DNA from: Sphingomonas bacterium
GTDB lineage: Bacteria; Pseudomonadota; Alphaproteobacteria; Sphingomonadales; Sphingomonadaceae
Assembly (NCBI RefSeq): GCF_903642285.1
Contig: NZ_CAHJWJ010000002.1
Coordinates: forward strand, 1-64,000
Length of the DNA: 64,000 nucleotides
Reading direction: 5' to 3'
Part shown: in pieces, positions 36,082-45,239 of the stretch
How the letters are laid out: each line of letters starts with the position of its first letter
Numbering within the stretch: the first letter of the stretch is position 1
Notes under the pieces: model-generated
Seen by the model: only the letters and a program-made list of their open reading frames with translations
Told to the model about the DNA's origin: nothing
The model's database searches: none
Position numbers and translations under genes: made by a program

Positions 36082-37509
36082 ATGGCAAGTCCGGCCGATA
36101 GCCAAGGGATGGTGGAAGAAAACAGCATCGGCTTCGTGCCGTTGGCGGCACGCCATGGCCGCGTCCGCGACCTTTTCACCCTGTGGTTCACCACCAATAT
36201 CGCGCCGTTGCCGGTCGTCACGGGGGCAATGGCGATCGAGGTCTATCACCTTCCCTTGGTCTGGGGGATCGGCGCGATCGTCCTCGGTAACGTCATCGGC
36301 GCGTTGGTGCTCGGGGCATGCTCGGCGCAGGGGCCCCAGATGGGGCTCGCGCAGATGATCCAGAGCCGCGGACAGTTCGGCCGCTATGGCGCGCTTCTCG
36401 TCGTGGTCTTCGCGACCCTGATCTATCTCGGCTTCTTCACCTCGAACATCGTCCTGGCCGCCAAGTCGATCCATGCGCTGCAGCCGGGGATCGCGCTGCC
36501 GTTCGGCGCGATCGGCGCGGCGCTGGCGGCGGCGGGGATCGGCATCCTCGGCTATAACGTCATTCACCTGCTGAACCGGATCGGCATCTGGTTCATGGGA
36601 TCGGGTCTGCTGCTGGCCGCCGCCAAGCTGGTGATGGCGATGCCCGCCGGGGTCTGGACGGCGGGCCGTTTCACGATGCTCGGCTGGCTGTCGATGTTCT
36701 CGCTCTCCGCGGTCTGGCAGATCTCCTACGCCTGCTACACATCGGACTATTCGCGTTACCTGCCGCCGACGATCGGCATCCGCGCGCCGTTGCTTGCGAG
36801 CTTCGCCGGTGCCGCGTTGGGGGCCGCGGCGTCCTTCTCGCTGGGCGCGATCGCGGTCGCGGGCATGCCGATTAACGCCGATCCCATGGCGGCGATCGGC
36901 ACTGCGATCGGCGCGCTCGGACCGGTGCTGATGATCCTGTTCGTGCTCAACATCGTCAGCCACAATGCGCTCAACATGTACGGCGCGGTGCTGTCGCTCA
37001 TTACCATGACGCAGACGTTCGCCGTGGCCTGGATGCCCCGCCGCCGCGCGCGCATCGTGCTGTCGAGCGTGGTGCTGGCCGGGTGCCTCACCGTCGCCAC
37101 CGTGTCTGCCGACGTCTTCGTCCCGCGCTTCATCACCTTCGTGATCGGGTTGATGGTGGTGCTGGTCCCCTGGGCGACGATCAACCTGCTGGACTTCTAC
37201 CTCATCCGCAAAGGGCATTACGACATCGCCTCCTTTTTCGAGGCGGACGGCGGCATCTACGGTCGCCTCTCCCTTCCGGCGACGTTGGCCTATAGCGCCG
37301 GCATCCTGATCCAGATTCCGTTCCTCGCGAGCACGCTCTACACCGGTCCGATCGCGCACCGGCTGGGCGGGGTCGATATCGGCTGGTTGGTTGCGCCCTT
37401 GGTGACCGGCACGATCTATCTCGCGCTGAGCGCGACGCGGAAAGGAAAGGGGGCAGGGGCTCCACCCTATCCGGTCGACTCACGACGGCATGTTTCCTCA
37501 GCGCCGTGA
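36082..37509 (+). CDS. NCS1-family permease (purine/cytosine permease type)
   Basis: A 475-residue inner-membrane transporter with about twelve helices. The start (SIGFVPLAARHGRVRDLFTLWFTTNIAPLPV), QMGLAQMIQSRGQFGRYGALL, the SDYSRYLP motif and the WATINLLDFYLIRKGHYD loop mark the nucleobase:cation symporter-1 family. NCS1 proteins import nucleobases, hydantoins, allantoin and related N-heterocycles, a hint to the substrate of the block. Its 3' end overlaps the convergent AraC gene by 12 bases. Confidence 0.9.
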   Translation: MASPADSQGMVEENSIGFVPLAARHGRVRDLFTLWFTTNIAPLPVVTGAMAIEVYHLPLVWGIGAIVLGNVIGALVLGACSAQGPQMGLAQMIQSRGQFGRYGALLVVVFATLIYLGFFTSNIVLAAKSIHALQPGIALPFGAIGAALAAAGIGILGYNVIHLLNRIGIWFMGSGLLLAAAKLVMAMPAGVWTAGRFTMLGWLSMFSLSAVWQISYACYTSDYSRYLPPTIGIRAPLLASFAGAALGAAASFSLGAIAVAGMPINADPMAAIGTAIGALGPVLMILFVLNIVSHNALNMYGAVLSLITMTQTFAVAWMPRRRARIVLSSVVLAGCLTVATVSADVFVPRFITFVIGLMVVLVPWATINLLDFYLIRKGHYDIASFFEADGGIYGRLSLPATLAYSAGILIQIPFLASTLYTGPIAHRLGGVDIGWLVAPLVTGTIYLALSATRKGKGAGAPPYPVDSRRHVSSAP

Positions 37510-38466
37510 CCGACTGGGACTTGCGCCGAAGCGTAGCGTGAACCGGCGCGAGAAATGGGCCGGGCTGCGGAAGCCGCAGGCGAACGCGATCTCGATGACG
37601 GACAGCCCGGTGCGGCGCAGCAGCTCGGCGGCGCGGTCCAGGCGAATGGCCAGATAGGTGTCGGCGATGCCCGCACCGAGCTCGGCAACGCACAGGCGTT
37701 CGAGCTGGCGCAGCGAGACACCGGCCCGCCCCGCCAGCGCAGCGCGCGGCAGCGGGTCCTCGAGCGCCGCCTCCATCGCCGCCAGCATCGGCAGCAGCCG
37801 CCGGTTGGTGGTGCCGTAGCGTGCGGCCACGCCGACGCGCTGGGAAAGGTCGGGACTACGCGGCTCGGCGCGAATGAACCATTCGCCCACCCGACGGGCG
37901 AGCGCGCGCCCGTGGTCCTGCTCGATCAGCGAGAGCGCGAGGTCCAGCCCCGCGGTCCCTCCCGCGCAGGTCATCCGGTTGCCGTCGATGACGTAGAGGC
38001 CGTTTTCCAGCACGACATCCGGGAATGCCGCCTCCAGCGCGACCGCATGTTCCCAATGCACCGTCGCCCGGCGGTGGCCGAGCAGTCCGGCGCGCGCGAG
38101 CAGATAGGGGCCGGCCGAGACGCCGCCGATGCGGATGCCTTTCCGCGCGAGCGTCCGCAGCCACGCAAAGCACGCCTCGTCGACGAAGTTCGCGGGGTCC
38201 CCCGCCGCGAACACCACCAACGTGTCGCAATCCACCGCGTCGCCGACCTCGACGTCCGCCACCAGTCGCGCGCCGTTGGAGGCATAGGCCTCGCGCCCGT
38301 GCAGCGCCACATGGCTCCAGCGATAGAGCTGCGCGCCGGACAGGATGTTGGCGGCGCGGAACGGCTCGATGAAGGCAGCATAGGACAGCAGCGAGAAGCC
38401 ATCCACCAGCAGCAGGCCGAGCGTGACCGGCACCGAACGCGCATGATTGTCGTTCTGAGACATCAT
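37498..38466 (-). CDS. GlxA-type AraC family regulator (DJ-1/PfpI domain)
   Basis: A 322-residue regulator with an N-terminal class I glutamine amidotransferase-like (DJ-1/PfpI) domain (LGLLLVDGFSLLSYAAFIEPFRAANIL, GVSAGPYLLARAGLL) and a C-terminal AraC HTH (AALAGRAGVSLRQLERL, IEIAFACGFRSPAHFSRRF). This architecture includes GbdR, SouR and CdhR, which sense glycine betaine, sarcosine and carnitine. It is divergent from mgdA, so it is the prime candidate for the activator of the N-methylglutamate genes. Confidence 0.9.
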   Translation of the reverse strand: MMSQNDNHARSVPVTLGLLLVDGFSLLSYAAFIEPFRAANILSGAQLYRWSHVALHGREAYASNGARLVADVEVGDAVDCDTLVVFAAGDPANFVDEACFAWLRTLARKGIRIGGVSAGPYLLARAGLLGHRRATVHWEHAVALEAAFPDVVLENGLYVIDGNRMTCAGGTAGLDLALSLIEQDHGRALARRVGEWFIRAEPRSPDLSQRVGVAARYGTTNRRLLPMLAAMEAALEDPLPRAALAGRAGVSLRQLERLCVAELGAGIADTYLAIRLDRAAELLRRTGLSVIEIAFACGFRSPAHFSRRFTLRFGASPSRSRR

Positions 38467-38496
38467 TTCGTCGCCTACAGGATCCCGCAGTTCCTG

Positions 38497-38518
38497 TTAA
38501 GAAGCTAGATTTCTTGTC
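38497..38518 (+). promoter_or_regulatory. Possible regulatory motif upstream of mgdA
   Basis: TTAAGAAGCTAGATTTCTTG, containing the inverted repeat AAGAA-N7-TTCTT, lies 27 bases before the mgdA start in the 78-bp divergent gap. A similar TTAAGA...AGATTTGTT occurs before mgsA at 45152; the spacing differs by one base. Confidence 0.4.
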
Positions 38519-38544
38519 ACACAGTTGATGAGATTGCGGCTCCC

Positions 38545-39798
38545 GTGCGCTACTCGATCCTTTCCCTTGCCACCAAAGCGCTCGGCGCGAATCGCGGCTG
38601 GAAACCGGTATGGCGTGACGCCTCGCCGGCGGAGGCGTACGACATCGTCGTCGTCGGCGGCGGTGGCCACGGACTGGCAACCGCCTATTACCTCGCCAAG
38701 GTGCACGGCATCAGGCGAGTGGCGGTCATCGAGCAGGGTTGGATCGGCGGCGGCAATGCCGGTCGAAACACCACCATCATCCGCTCCAACTACGGCCTGC
38801 CCGGCAACGAGCCCTTCTACGAATGGTCGATGAAGCTCTGGGAGGGGTTGGAGCAGGACCTCAACTACAACGCGATGGTGAGCCAGCGCGGCGTACTCAA
38901 CCTCTATCACTCGGACGGCCAGCGCGACGCCTTCGCACGGCGTGGCAATGCGATGCGGCTGCATGGCGTCGATGCCGAGTTGCTCGATCGGGACGGGGTG
39001 CGCAAGCTCGCGCCGTTCCTCGCCTTCGACAATGCGCGTTTTCCGATCCAGGGCGGCCTCTATCAGGCGCGCGGCGGGACGGCGCGCCACGATGCGGTGG
39101 TCTGGGGCTATGCCCGCGCCGCCTCCGCTCTGGGCGTCGACATCATCCAGAATTGCGCGCTGACCGGGTTCCTGCGCGACGGCAGCGATGCGATCGTCGG
39201 CGTCCAGACGACGCGCGGGGCCATTCGCGCCAGCAAGGTGGGTGTGGCGGTGGCGGGCAACAGCTCGCGCGTGGCGGCGATGGCGGGGCTGCGCCTGCCG
39301 ATCGAAAGCCACGTCCTCCAGGCCTTCGTGAGCGAGGGGCTGAAGCCCGTCATTCCCGGTGTCGTCACCTTCGGCGCGGGGCATTTCTACGTCAGCCAGT
39401 CGGACAAGGGCGGCCTCGTCTTCGGCGGCGACATCGACGGCTACAACAGCTACGCGCAGCGCGGGAACATGCCCGTCGTCGAGGATGTGTGCGAGGGCGG
39501 CATGGCGCTCATGCCGATGATCGGGCGTGCCCGTCTGCTGCGCAGCTGGGGCGGCATCATGGACATGTCGATGGACGGATCGCCGATCATCGACATCGCG
39601 CAGATCCCTGGCCTCTATCTCAACGCCGGCTGGTGCTATGGCGGGTTCAAGGCGACGCCTGCCTCGGGCTGGTGCTTCGCGCATCTGCTCGCCACCGACA
39701 CGCCGCACGAGACCGCGACCGCCTACCGGCTCGACCGGTTCCGGACCGGGCATGTCATCGACGAAAAGGGCGTCGGCGCCCAACCCAATCTCCACTGA
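38545..39798 (+). CDS. mgdA: N-methylglutamate dehydrogenase subunit A (sarcosine oxidase beta-like)
   Basis: FAD-binding catalytic subunit, homologous to SoxB of heterotetrameric sarcosine oxidase. The 417-residue protein has the Rossmann motif VVVGGGGHGLATAYYLA (about 34-50), GNAGRNTTIIRSNY, where SoxB proteins carry the covalent-FMN histidine nearby in family knowledge, and a C-terminal GWCYGGFKATPASG. Starts with GTG. The context (mgsABC and gmaS in the same cluster) argues for N-methylglutamate rather than sarcosine as substrate; a name of soxB would fit the sequence equally. First of mgdABCD; mgdB follows after 10 bases. Confidence 0.85.
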   Translation: MRYSILSLATKALGANRGWKPVWRDASPAEAYDIVVVGGGGHGLATAYYLAKVHGIRRVAVIEQGWIGGGNAGRNTTIIRSNYGLPGNEPFYEWSMKLWEGLEQDLNYNAMVSQRGVLNLYHSDGQRDAFARRGNAMRLHGVDAELLDRDGVRKLAPFLAFDNARFPIQGGLYQARGGTARHDAVVWGYARAASALGVDIIQNCALTGFLRDGSDAIVGVQTTRGAIRASKVGVAVAGNSSRVAAMAGLRLPIESHVLQAFVSEGLKPVIPGVVTFGAGHFYVSQSDKGGLVFGGDIDGYNSYAQRGNMPVVEDVCEGGMALMPMIGRARLLRSWGGIMDMSMDGSPIIDIAQIPGLYLNAGWCYGGFKATPASGWCFAHLLATDTPHETATAYRLDRFRTGHVIDEKGVGAQPNLH

Positions 39799-39808
39799 GG
39801 CGGCATCG

Positions 39809-40060
39809 ATGCGCATTCCCTGCCCCTATTGCGGCGACCGCGACTCCCAGGAGTTCCTCTATCGCGGCGACGCCGGTCTCCGGCGGCCGGAGGGCGAAGA
39901 CGGCTTCTTCGACTATGTCTACTTGCGCGACAATCCGGCCGGCACGATCCGCGAGCATTGGTATCACGCGCAGGGGTGCCGGAACTGGATCGTCGTGACG
40001 CGCGACACGCGCTCGCACGAGATCCAGGGCGCAACGCTCGCCGCGGGGGCGGGGCGATGA
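39809..40060 (+). CDS. mgdB: N-methylglutamate dehydrogenase subunit B (sarcosine oxidase delta-like)
   Basis: A small 83-residue zinc subunit homologous to SoxD. The four expected zinc ligands are in place: Cys5 and Cys8 (CPYC), His53 and Cys57 (HAQGC). The remaining RDNPAGTIREHWYH segment is typical of the family. It overlaps mgdC by 4 bases. Its role is structural, contacting the alpha subunit in tetrameric sarcosine oxidase. Confidence 0.87.
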   Translation: MRIPCPYCGDRDSQEFLYRGDAGLRRPEGEDGFFDYVYLRDNPAGTIREHWYHAQGCRNWIVVTRDTRSHEIQGATLAAGAGR

Positions 40061-43005
40061 GCCGGCGCGCCGCCGGCGGCCTGATCGATCGATCGAAGCC
40101 GCTCGCTTTCACCTTTGACGGCAGGTCGCACACGGGCTTCGAGGGCGATACGCTCGCCTCCGCGCTGGTCGCCGACGACGTGCGCCTCATCGCGCGTTCG
40201 TTCAAATATCATCGTCCCCGCGGCATATTGACCGCGGGTAGCGAGGAACCGAACGCGCTCGTCACGCTGCGGAGCGGAGCCCGTGCCGAGCCGAACACGC
40301 GGGCGACCACCACCGCGTTGTTCGCCGGGCTGGAGGCGTTCAGCCAGAACCGTTGGCCGAACCTGCGCTTCGACGTGATGGCGGTGAACCAGCTGTTCGC
40401 GCCGATCTTCGCGGCCGGCTTCTACTACAAGACGTTCATGTGGCCCGCCGCTTTTTGGGAAAGGGTGTACGAGCCCGTAATCCGCCGCGCCGCCGGGCTG
40501 GGGCAGCTCTCGATGCTGCCCGATCCCGACCGTTACGACCGCGAACACGCCTTTTGCGACCTGCTGGTGATCGGCGGCGGTCCGGCCGGGCTCGCCGCCG
40601 CGCTCACCACGGCACGCGCCGGGCTCCGCGTGATATTGGTCGACGAGGATGTCCGGCCCGGCGGGCGGTTGCTCGCCGAGCGCCACGAAATCGATGGCAT
40701 GCCCGGCGCGGTCTGGGCGGACGCAGCCGCCGTCGAACTGGCGGCGCTTCCCAACGTGCGCGTCCTGACCCGCACCGCCGTGTTCGGCGTCTATGACGGA
40801 CGCGAATATGCGGCGGTGGAGCGGGTGACGGACCATCTCGTCCAGGCGCCCGCCGGTCAGCCTCGCCAGCGGCTGTGGAAGATCGTGGCGAAGCGCGCGA
40901 TCCTCGCCACGGGCGCGACCGAGCGGCCGCTGGTGTTCGGCGGGAACGACCGGCCCGGCGTGATGATCGCGTCCGCCGTGTCGACCTACATCAACCGTTT
41001 CGCCGCTCTGCCGGGCCGCCGCGCCGTAGTGTTCACCGCCAGCGACAGCGGCTGGCAGACCGCGCTCGACTTGGCCGATGCGGGGGTCCACGTCGCTGCG
41101 GTCGTCGATCCGCGCGAAGCCGCGCCGGTGGTCGCAGACGCCCTGCGCAAGGCGGGCACCGAGATATTGCTCGGCGCGCAACTGCAGGACGCGATCGGCG
41201 CGCCGGTCCGCAAGGTCGAGGTTCGCCTCGCTGACGGACGCTTGCGACGCATCGCCTGCGACCTCGTGGCCATGGCGGGCGGCTGGAACCCGGCGATCGG
41301 CCTCGGCAGCAACATGGGTGCGCGGCCCGTCTGGTCGGAGGCGGCGCAGGCTTTCCTGCTCGACCAGACACCGCCGGGCTTGGCCCCGGCCGGTGCGGCG
41401 GCGGGGCATTTCGCGATTCACGCGGCGCTACACGACGGCGTCGCGCAGGCGGTGGCGGCGACCGATGCACTGGGCAAGTCGGCGCTCGCGCATCGCTTCG
41501 CGGCGAGCGACGAGCCCATCGGCGTCAGGCCGCTGTGGCATGTTGCAGGGCGCGGCAAGGCGTTCGTCGATTTTCAGCACGACGTGACCGACAAGGATGT
41601 CGCGCTCGCGGCGCGTGAGGGTTTCGTCTCGATCGAACATCTGAAACGCTACACGACGCTTGGCATGGCGACCGACCAGGGGCGGACCAGCCAGCTCAAC
41701 GGCCATGCGCTACTCGCCGCCGCGACCGGCCGGTCGATCGCCGAAACCGGCACGATCCTGTCGCGCGCACCCTATCAGCCGGTCGCGATCGGCGTGCTCG
41801 CCGGCCATCACCGCGAAGAGCATTTCCGACCCGAGCGCCGCACCGCCAGCCATGATTGGGCGGTCGGGCGCGGCGCGAGCTTCGTCGATGCCGGCCAGTG
41901 GAAGCGCGCGCAGTGGTTCGCGCGACCCGGCGAGGACTGGCTGGCGACCGTCAACCGCGAGGTGACGGCGACCCGCAACGGCGTCGGCATCTGCGACGTC
42001 TCGACCCTGGGCAAGATCGACGTGCACGGACCGGACGCCGCCGTGTTGCTCGACCGGCTCTACGTCAACATGTTCTCGACATTACCCGTCGGCCGGGCAC
42101 GCTATGGCGTGATGCTGCGCGAGGATGGTTTCGTGATGGACGACGGCACCACCACGCGTCTGGCCGAGGACCACTTCTTTGTCACCACCACCACGGTCAA
42201 CGCGGCGCGGGTGATGCAGCATATCGACTATGCCCGGCAGGTGCTGTGGCCCGAGCTGGACGTCCAGGCGACCTCGGTGACCGAGCAATGGTCGACCTAT
42301 GCGGTGGCCGGGCCCCAGTCGCGTGCGCTGCTCCAGCAGGCGCTGCCGGGCATCGACATCTCCAACGACGCCTTCCCGTTCATGGCCGCCGCCGGGTTCC
42401 GCTGGAACGGCCAGCCGGCGCGCATCTTCCGTCTCTCCTTCTCGGGCGAGCTGGCGTATGAAGTGAGCGTCCCGGCGCGGCAGGGCGATGCGCTGGTGCG
42501 CCACCTGTTCGCCGCCGGCCGCGCGTTCGAGGCGGTTCCCTACGGCACCGAGGCGCTGGGCGTTATGCGGATCGAGAAGGGGCATCCGGCAGGCAACGAA
42601 CTCAACGGCACGACCACCGCGGCCGATCTCGGCATGCGCCGGATGATGTCGAAGAAAAAGGATTATATCGGCCGCGTCATGGCAGCGCGTCCGGGCCTGT
42701 CGGATCCGCTTCGCCCGGCGCTGGTCGGGCTCAAACCGGTCGATCCGACGAAGAAGATCCGCGCCGGCGCGCATCTGCTCGCGCCCGGCGCGCCGCGGAC
42801 CGCGGCGCGTGACCAAGGCCATGTCAGCTCGGCGGCGTGGTCGCCGACGCTCGGTCACGGCATCGCGCTGGCGCTGCTGGTCGACGGCCCCAATCGCCAC
42901 GGGGAGCATGTCGTCGTCCACGATCCTGTGCGCGGTGCCGATGTGGAGGCGGAAGTCTGCCATCCCGTGTTCGTCGATCCGGAAGGAGTGCGCGTCCGTG
43001 CCTGA
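40057..43005 (+). CDS. mgdC: N-methylglutamate dehydrogenase subunit C (sarcosine oxidase alpha-like)
   Basis: Large 982-residue subunit homologous to SoxA. An N-terminal ferredoxin-like region (FTFDGRSHTGFEGDTLASAL, SFKYHRPRGI) is followed by an NAD/FAD-type domain with LVIGGGPAGLAAAL (about 169-182), and a C-terminal GcvT-like tetrahydrofolate domain (about 600-980; GICDVSTLGKIDVHGPDA, SGELAYEVSVP). The folate domain accepts the methyl-derived C1 unit as 5,10-methylene-THF. ATG 40057 overlaps mgdB by 4 bases and its end overlaps mgdD by 8. Confidence 0.87.
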   Translation: MSRRAAGGLIDRSKPLAFTFDGRSHTGFEGDTLASALVADDVRLIARSFKYHRPRGILTAGSEEPNALVTLRSGARAEPNTRATTTALFAGLEAFSQNRWPNLRFDVMAVNQLFAPIFAAGFYYKTFMWPAAFWERVYEPVIRRAAGLGQLSMLPDPDRYDREHAFCDLLVIGGGPAGLAAALTTARAGLRVILVDEDVRPGGRLLAERHEIDGMPGAVWADAAAVELAALPNVRVLTRTAVFGVYDGREYAAVERVTDHLVQAPAGQPRQRLWKIVAKRAILATGATERPLVFGGNDRPGVMIASAVSTYINRFAALPGRRAVVFTASDSGWQTALDLADAGVHVAAVVDPREAAPVVADALRKAGTEILLGAQLQDAIGAPVRKVEVRLADGRLRRIACDLVAMAGGWNPAIGLGSNMGARPVWSEAAQAFLLDQTPPGLAPAGAAAGHFAIHAALHDGVAQAVAATDALGKSALAHRFAASDEPIGVRPLWHVAGRGKAFVDFQHDVTDKDVALAAREGFVSIEHLKRYTTLGMATDQGRTSQLNGHALLAAATGRSIAETGTILSRAPYQPVAIGVLAGHHREEHFRPERRTASHDWAVGRGASFVDAGQWKRAQWFARPGEDWLATVNREVTATRNGVGICDVSTLGKIDVHGPDAAVLLDRLYVNMFSTLPVGRARYGVMLREDGFVMDDGTTTRLAEDHFFVTTTTVNAARVMQHIDYARQVLWPELDVQATSVTEQWSTYAVAGPQSRALLQQALPGIDISNDAFPFMAAAGFRWNGQPARIFRLSFSGELAYEVSVPARQGDALVRHLFAAGRAFEAVPYGTEALGVMRIEKGHPAGNELNGTTTAADLGMRRMMSKKKDYIGRVMAARPGLSDPLRPALVGLKPVDPTKKIRAGAHLLAPGAPRTAARDQGHVSSAAWSPTLGHGIALALLVDGPNRHGEHVVVHDPVRGADVEAEVCHPVFVDPEGVRVRA

Positions 43006-43501
43006 CAGCCTCACCGTCGAACCGCGCGACCGGCTTGGCATCGCCAGCGTCATGGCACGCAAGGGGATCGCCAGCGCCGCGATCGGCACGAGACTTGGCA
43101 TTGAGATGTCCGATCGCCCGCGCGCGATCGTCACGGGCGGGCGTACCGTCGTCGGCACTGGCCCGGGTACATGGCTGCTGATCGAGGAGGATGCCGCCCC
43201 CGACTTCACGGAGACGCTCCAGCAGGTGCTCGCCGGGCTTGCCGGGGTGTCGGACCAGTCGAGCGGCTATGTCGTGCAGCGTTTCTCCGGTCCCGGCGCG
43301 CGCACGCTCCTTAAGCGCGGCGCGGCGATCGATTTTGATACCGAGGCGTTCGCAACGGGGTCGGCGGCGACCACCGTCATCGCGCATATCGGCGTCATCC
43401 TGTGGCAGGTCGACGACCGGCCGAGCTACGATGTCGCGACCTTCCGCAGCTACGCGCACAGCTTCCGCCACTGGGTCGACGAGACCGCCGCCGCGCTGTG
43501 A
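42998..43501 (+). CDS. mgdD: N-methylglutamate dehydrogenase subunit D (sarcosine oxidase gamma-like)
   Basis: A 167-residue protein homologous to SoxG, the gamma subunit that flanks the folate domain of the alpha subunit. It starts with GTG 42998, eight bases inside mgdC, behind a strong GGAAGGAG. Family traits: [45 protein letters not shown], and the end [12 protein letters not shown]. Confidence 0.85.
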   Translation: MPDSLTVEPRDRLGIASVMARKGIASAAIGTRLGIEMSDRPRAIVTGGRTVVGTGPGTWLLIEEDAAPDFTETLQQVLAGLAGVSDQSSGYVVQRFSGPGARTLLKRGAAIDFDTEAFATGSAATTVIAHIGVILWQVDDRPSYDVATFRSYAHSFRHWVDETAAAL

Positions 43502-43524
43502 GCGCTCTCCGTCCCGAGGTTCCG

Positions 43525-44379
43525 ATGATCGCCTATCTACTTACCCTGTCCTGCCCAAACCAGCCCGGCATCGTCGCGCGGGTGACGACCGAGATGTTCC
43601 GCCACGGCGGCGACATCCGGGAGGCGCACCAGTTCGACGACATCGAAACCGGCCGCTTCTTCATGCGCATCGTCGCGAGCCTGCCCTCCGCGGACAAGGC
43701 GGCGTCGTTTCGCGACGGCTTCGGGACGATCGCGGCGGACCTGTCGCTCGACTGGTCGTTCCGCCCGAGCGGCGAGCGGCGCAAGGTGCTGATCCTGGCC
43801 TCCAAATTCGACCATTGCCTGGTCGACCTGTTGTACCGCGAGCGGATCGGCGAGCTGCGCATGGACATGGTCGGTATCGTCTCCAACCACCCGCGCGATA
43901 CCTATGCCGGCACCGACTTCGGCGCGATCCCCTTCCATCATCTCCCCGTCACCAGCGAGACGAAGCCGGCGCAGGAGGCGGAGATCAAGCGCATCGTCGC
44001 CGAGAGCGGTGCCGAGCTGGTCGTGCTCGCGCGCTACATGCAGATCCTGTCGGACGATCTGGCCGCGTTCCTCTCCGGCCGCTGCATCAACATCCACCAC
44101 AGCTTCCTGCCCGGCTTCAAGGGCGCGAAGCCGTATCATCAGGCCCATGCGCGCGGCGTCAAGCTGATCGGCGCGACGGCGCACTATGTCACCGCCGATC
44201 TCGATGAGGGTCCGATCATCGAGCAGGATGTGGAGCGGATCAGCCATCACGACAGTCCCGAAGACCTCGTCCGCAAGGGCCGCGACATCGAACGCCGCGT
44301 GCTGGCGCGCGCCGTCGCCTTCCACCTCGACGGCCGGGCGCTCGCCAACGGTCACAAGACCGTCGTCTTCAGGGACTGA
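43525..44379 (+). CDS. purU: Formyltetrahydrofolate deformylase
   Basis: Hydrolyses 10-formyl-THF to THF and formate. The 284-residue protein has an N-terminal ACT domain ([16 protein letters not shown]) and a formyltransferase-like domain with the catalytic Asn-His-Asp set in [21 protein letters not shown] and [16 protein letters not shown]. It lies 23 bases after mgdD. Located here it recycles the THF pool loaded by N-methylglutamate demethylation and releases the methyl carbon as formate; purU is a regular member of such clusters. Confidence 0.93.
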   Translation: MIAYLLTLSCPNQPGIVARVTTEMFRHGGDIREAHQFDDIETGRFFMRIVASLPSADKAASFRDGFGTIAADLSLDWSFRPSGERRKVLILASKFDHCLVDLLYRERIGELRMDMVGIVSNHPRDTYAGTDFGAIPFHHLPVTSETKPAQEAEIKRIVAESGAELVVLARYMQILSDDLAAFLSGRCINIHHSFLPGFKGAKPYHQAHARGVKLIGATAHYVTADLDEGPIIEQDVERISHHDSPEDLVRKGRDIERRVLARAVAFHLDGRALANGHKTVVFRD

Positions 44380-44436
44380 TCGCGTGGGTGCTCGACAATA
44401 GCGTGTGCGCGGCGTGCCGCCGGCAGGGACTGACGG

Positions 44437-45141
44437 GTGACTTTGCGATGCGGGTCGCCTAGGTTCGGCCGACGCCATTCAGCCGAGGGTTCCGCCATTT
44501 CCGTCCCTGTCGATTCCGCCGATGCCGACGATCTCGCGACCGGGTCCGCCGCGCCCGCCGTCGCCGAGCGAAGCCTGGAGAAAGCGCTTGGCAACCAGAT
44601 CCGCACCATCCGCCGCCAGCACGACCTGTCGGTCGCCGATCTCGCCGGCGCCGCCGGCATCTCGAACGGGATGCTGTCCAAGATCGAGAATGGCGGCATC
44701 TCGCCCTCGCTCTCGACGCTGCAGTCGATCTCGGGGGTATTGCAGGTGACGCTGTCGTCGCTGTTCGCGTCGTTCGAGGAGCGTCAGGACTGCTCGTACG
44801 TGCCCGCCGGCCAAGGGCTGACGATCGATCGGCGCGGCACCAAGGTCGGCCATGTCTACCAGCTGCTGGGTCATGTACTGCGCGGCGACGTGGCCGTGGA
44901 GCCCTATCTCATCACGCTGCGCGAAAATGCCGAAGCCCATACCAGCTTCCACCATTCGGGCGTCGAGTTCCTTTATATGCTCAAGGGCCAGGTTCATTAT
45001 CGTCATGGTTCGGAGGTCTATCACCTGGCGCCGGGCGACGCGCTGTTGTTCGACAGCAGCGCGCAGCACGGTCCCGAAACGCTGGCCGACGAGGAAACCA
45101 GCTATCTGTCGGTGATCGTCTATCCGCGGGCCGCGAGCTGA
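44437..45141 (+). CDS. XRE family regulator with cupin domain
   Basis: A 234-residue regulator with an N-terminal helix-turn-helix (LGNQIRTIRRQHDLSVADLAGAAGISNGMLSKIENGGISPSL, about 51-93) and a C-terminal cupin sensor (ENAEAHTSFHHSGVEFLYMLKGQVHYRHGSEVYHLAPGDALLF). It sits between the mgd and mgs halves of the methylamine cluster, with its own gene in the same direction, and probably controls the pathway in answer to a small amine or amino-acid ligand. GTG start at 44437; an internal start is possible since the first 45 residues are not conserved-looking. Confidence 0.85.
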   Translation: MTLRCGSPRFGRRHSAEGSAISVPVDSADADDLATGSAAPAVAERSLEKALGNQIRTIRRQHDLSVADLAGAAGISNGMLSKIENGGISPSLSTLQSISGVLQVTLSSLFASFEERQDCSYVPAGQGLTIDRRGTKVGHVYQLLGHVLRGDVAVEPYLITLRENAEAHTSFHHSGVEFLYMLKGQVHYRHGSEVYHLAPGDALLFDSSAQHGPETLADEETSYLSVIVYPRAAS

Positions 45142-45151
45142 TACGGTTTCC

Positions 45152-45170
45152 TTAAGAGAAAGATTTGTTC
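45152..45170 (+). promoter_or_regulatory. Possible regulatory motif upstream of mgsA
   Basis: TTAAGAGAAAGATTTGTTC in the 98-bp gap before mgsA resembles TTAAGAAGCTAGATTTCTTG before mgdA. It may be the site of one of the two cluster regulators; the one-base spacing difference keeps confidence low. Confidence 0.35.
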
Positions 45171-45239
45171 TTCAGGATTGACGGATTAAGTCGCCATACG
45201 TAAAGGTACGGAACCCGATCATGGAAGGTTTCCCGCCGA

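Noticed and set aside
38545..43501. Plain sarcosine oxidase soxBDAG for glycine betaine use
   Set aside because: The subunits are homologous, but the same cluster carries mgsABC and gmaS, which fit the N-methylglutamate pathway. Sarcosine as substrate is not excluded.
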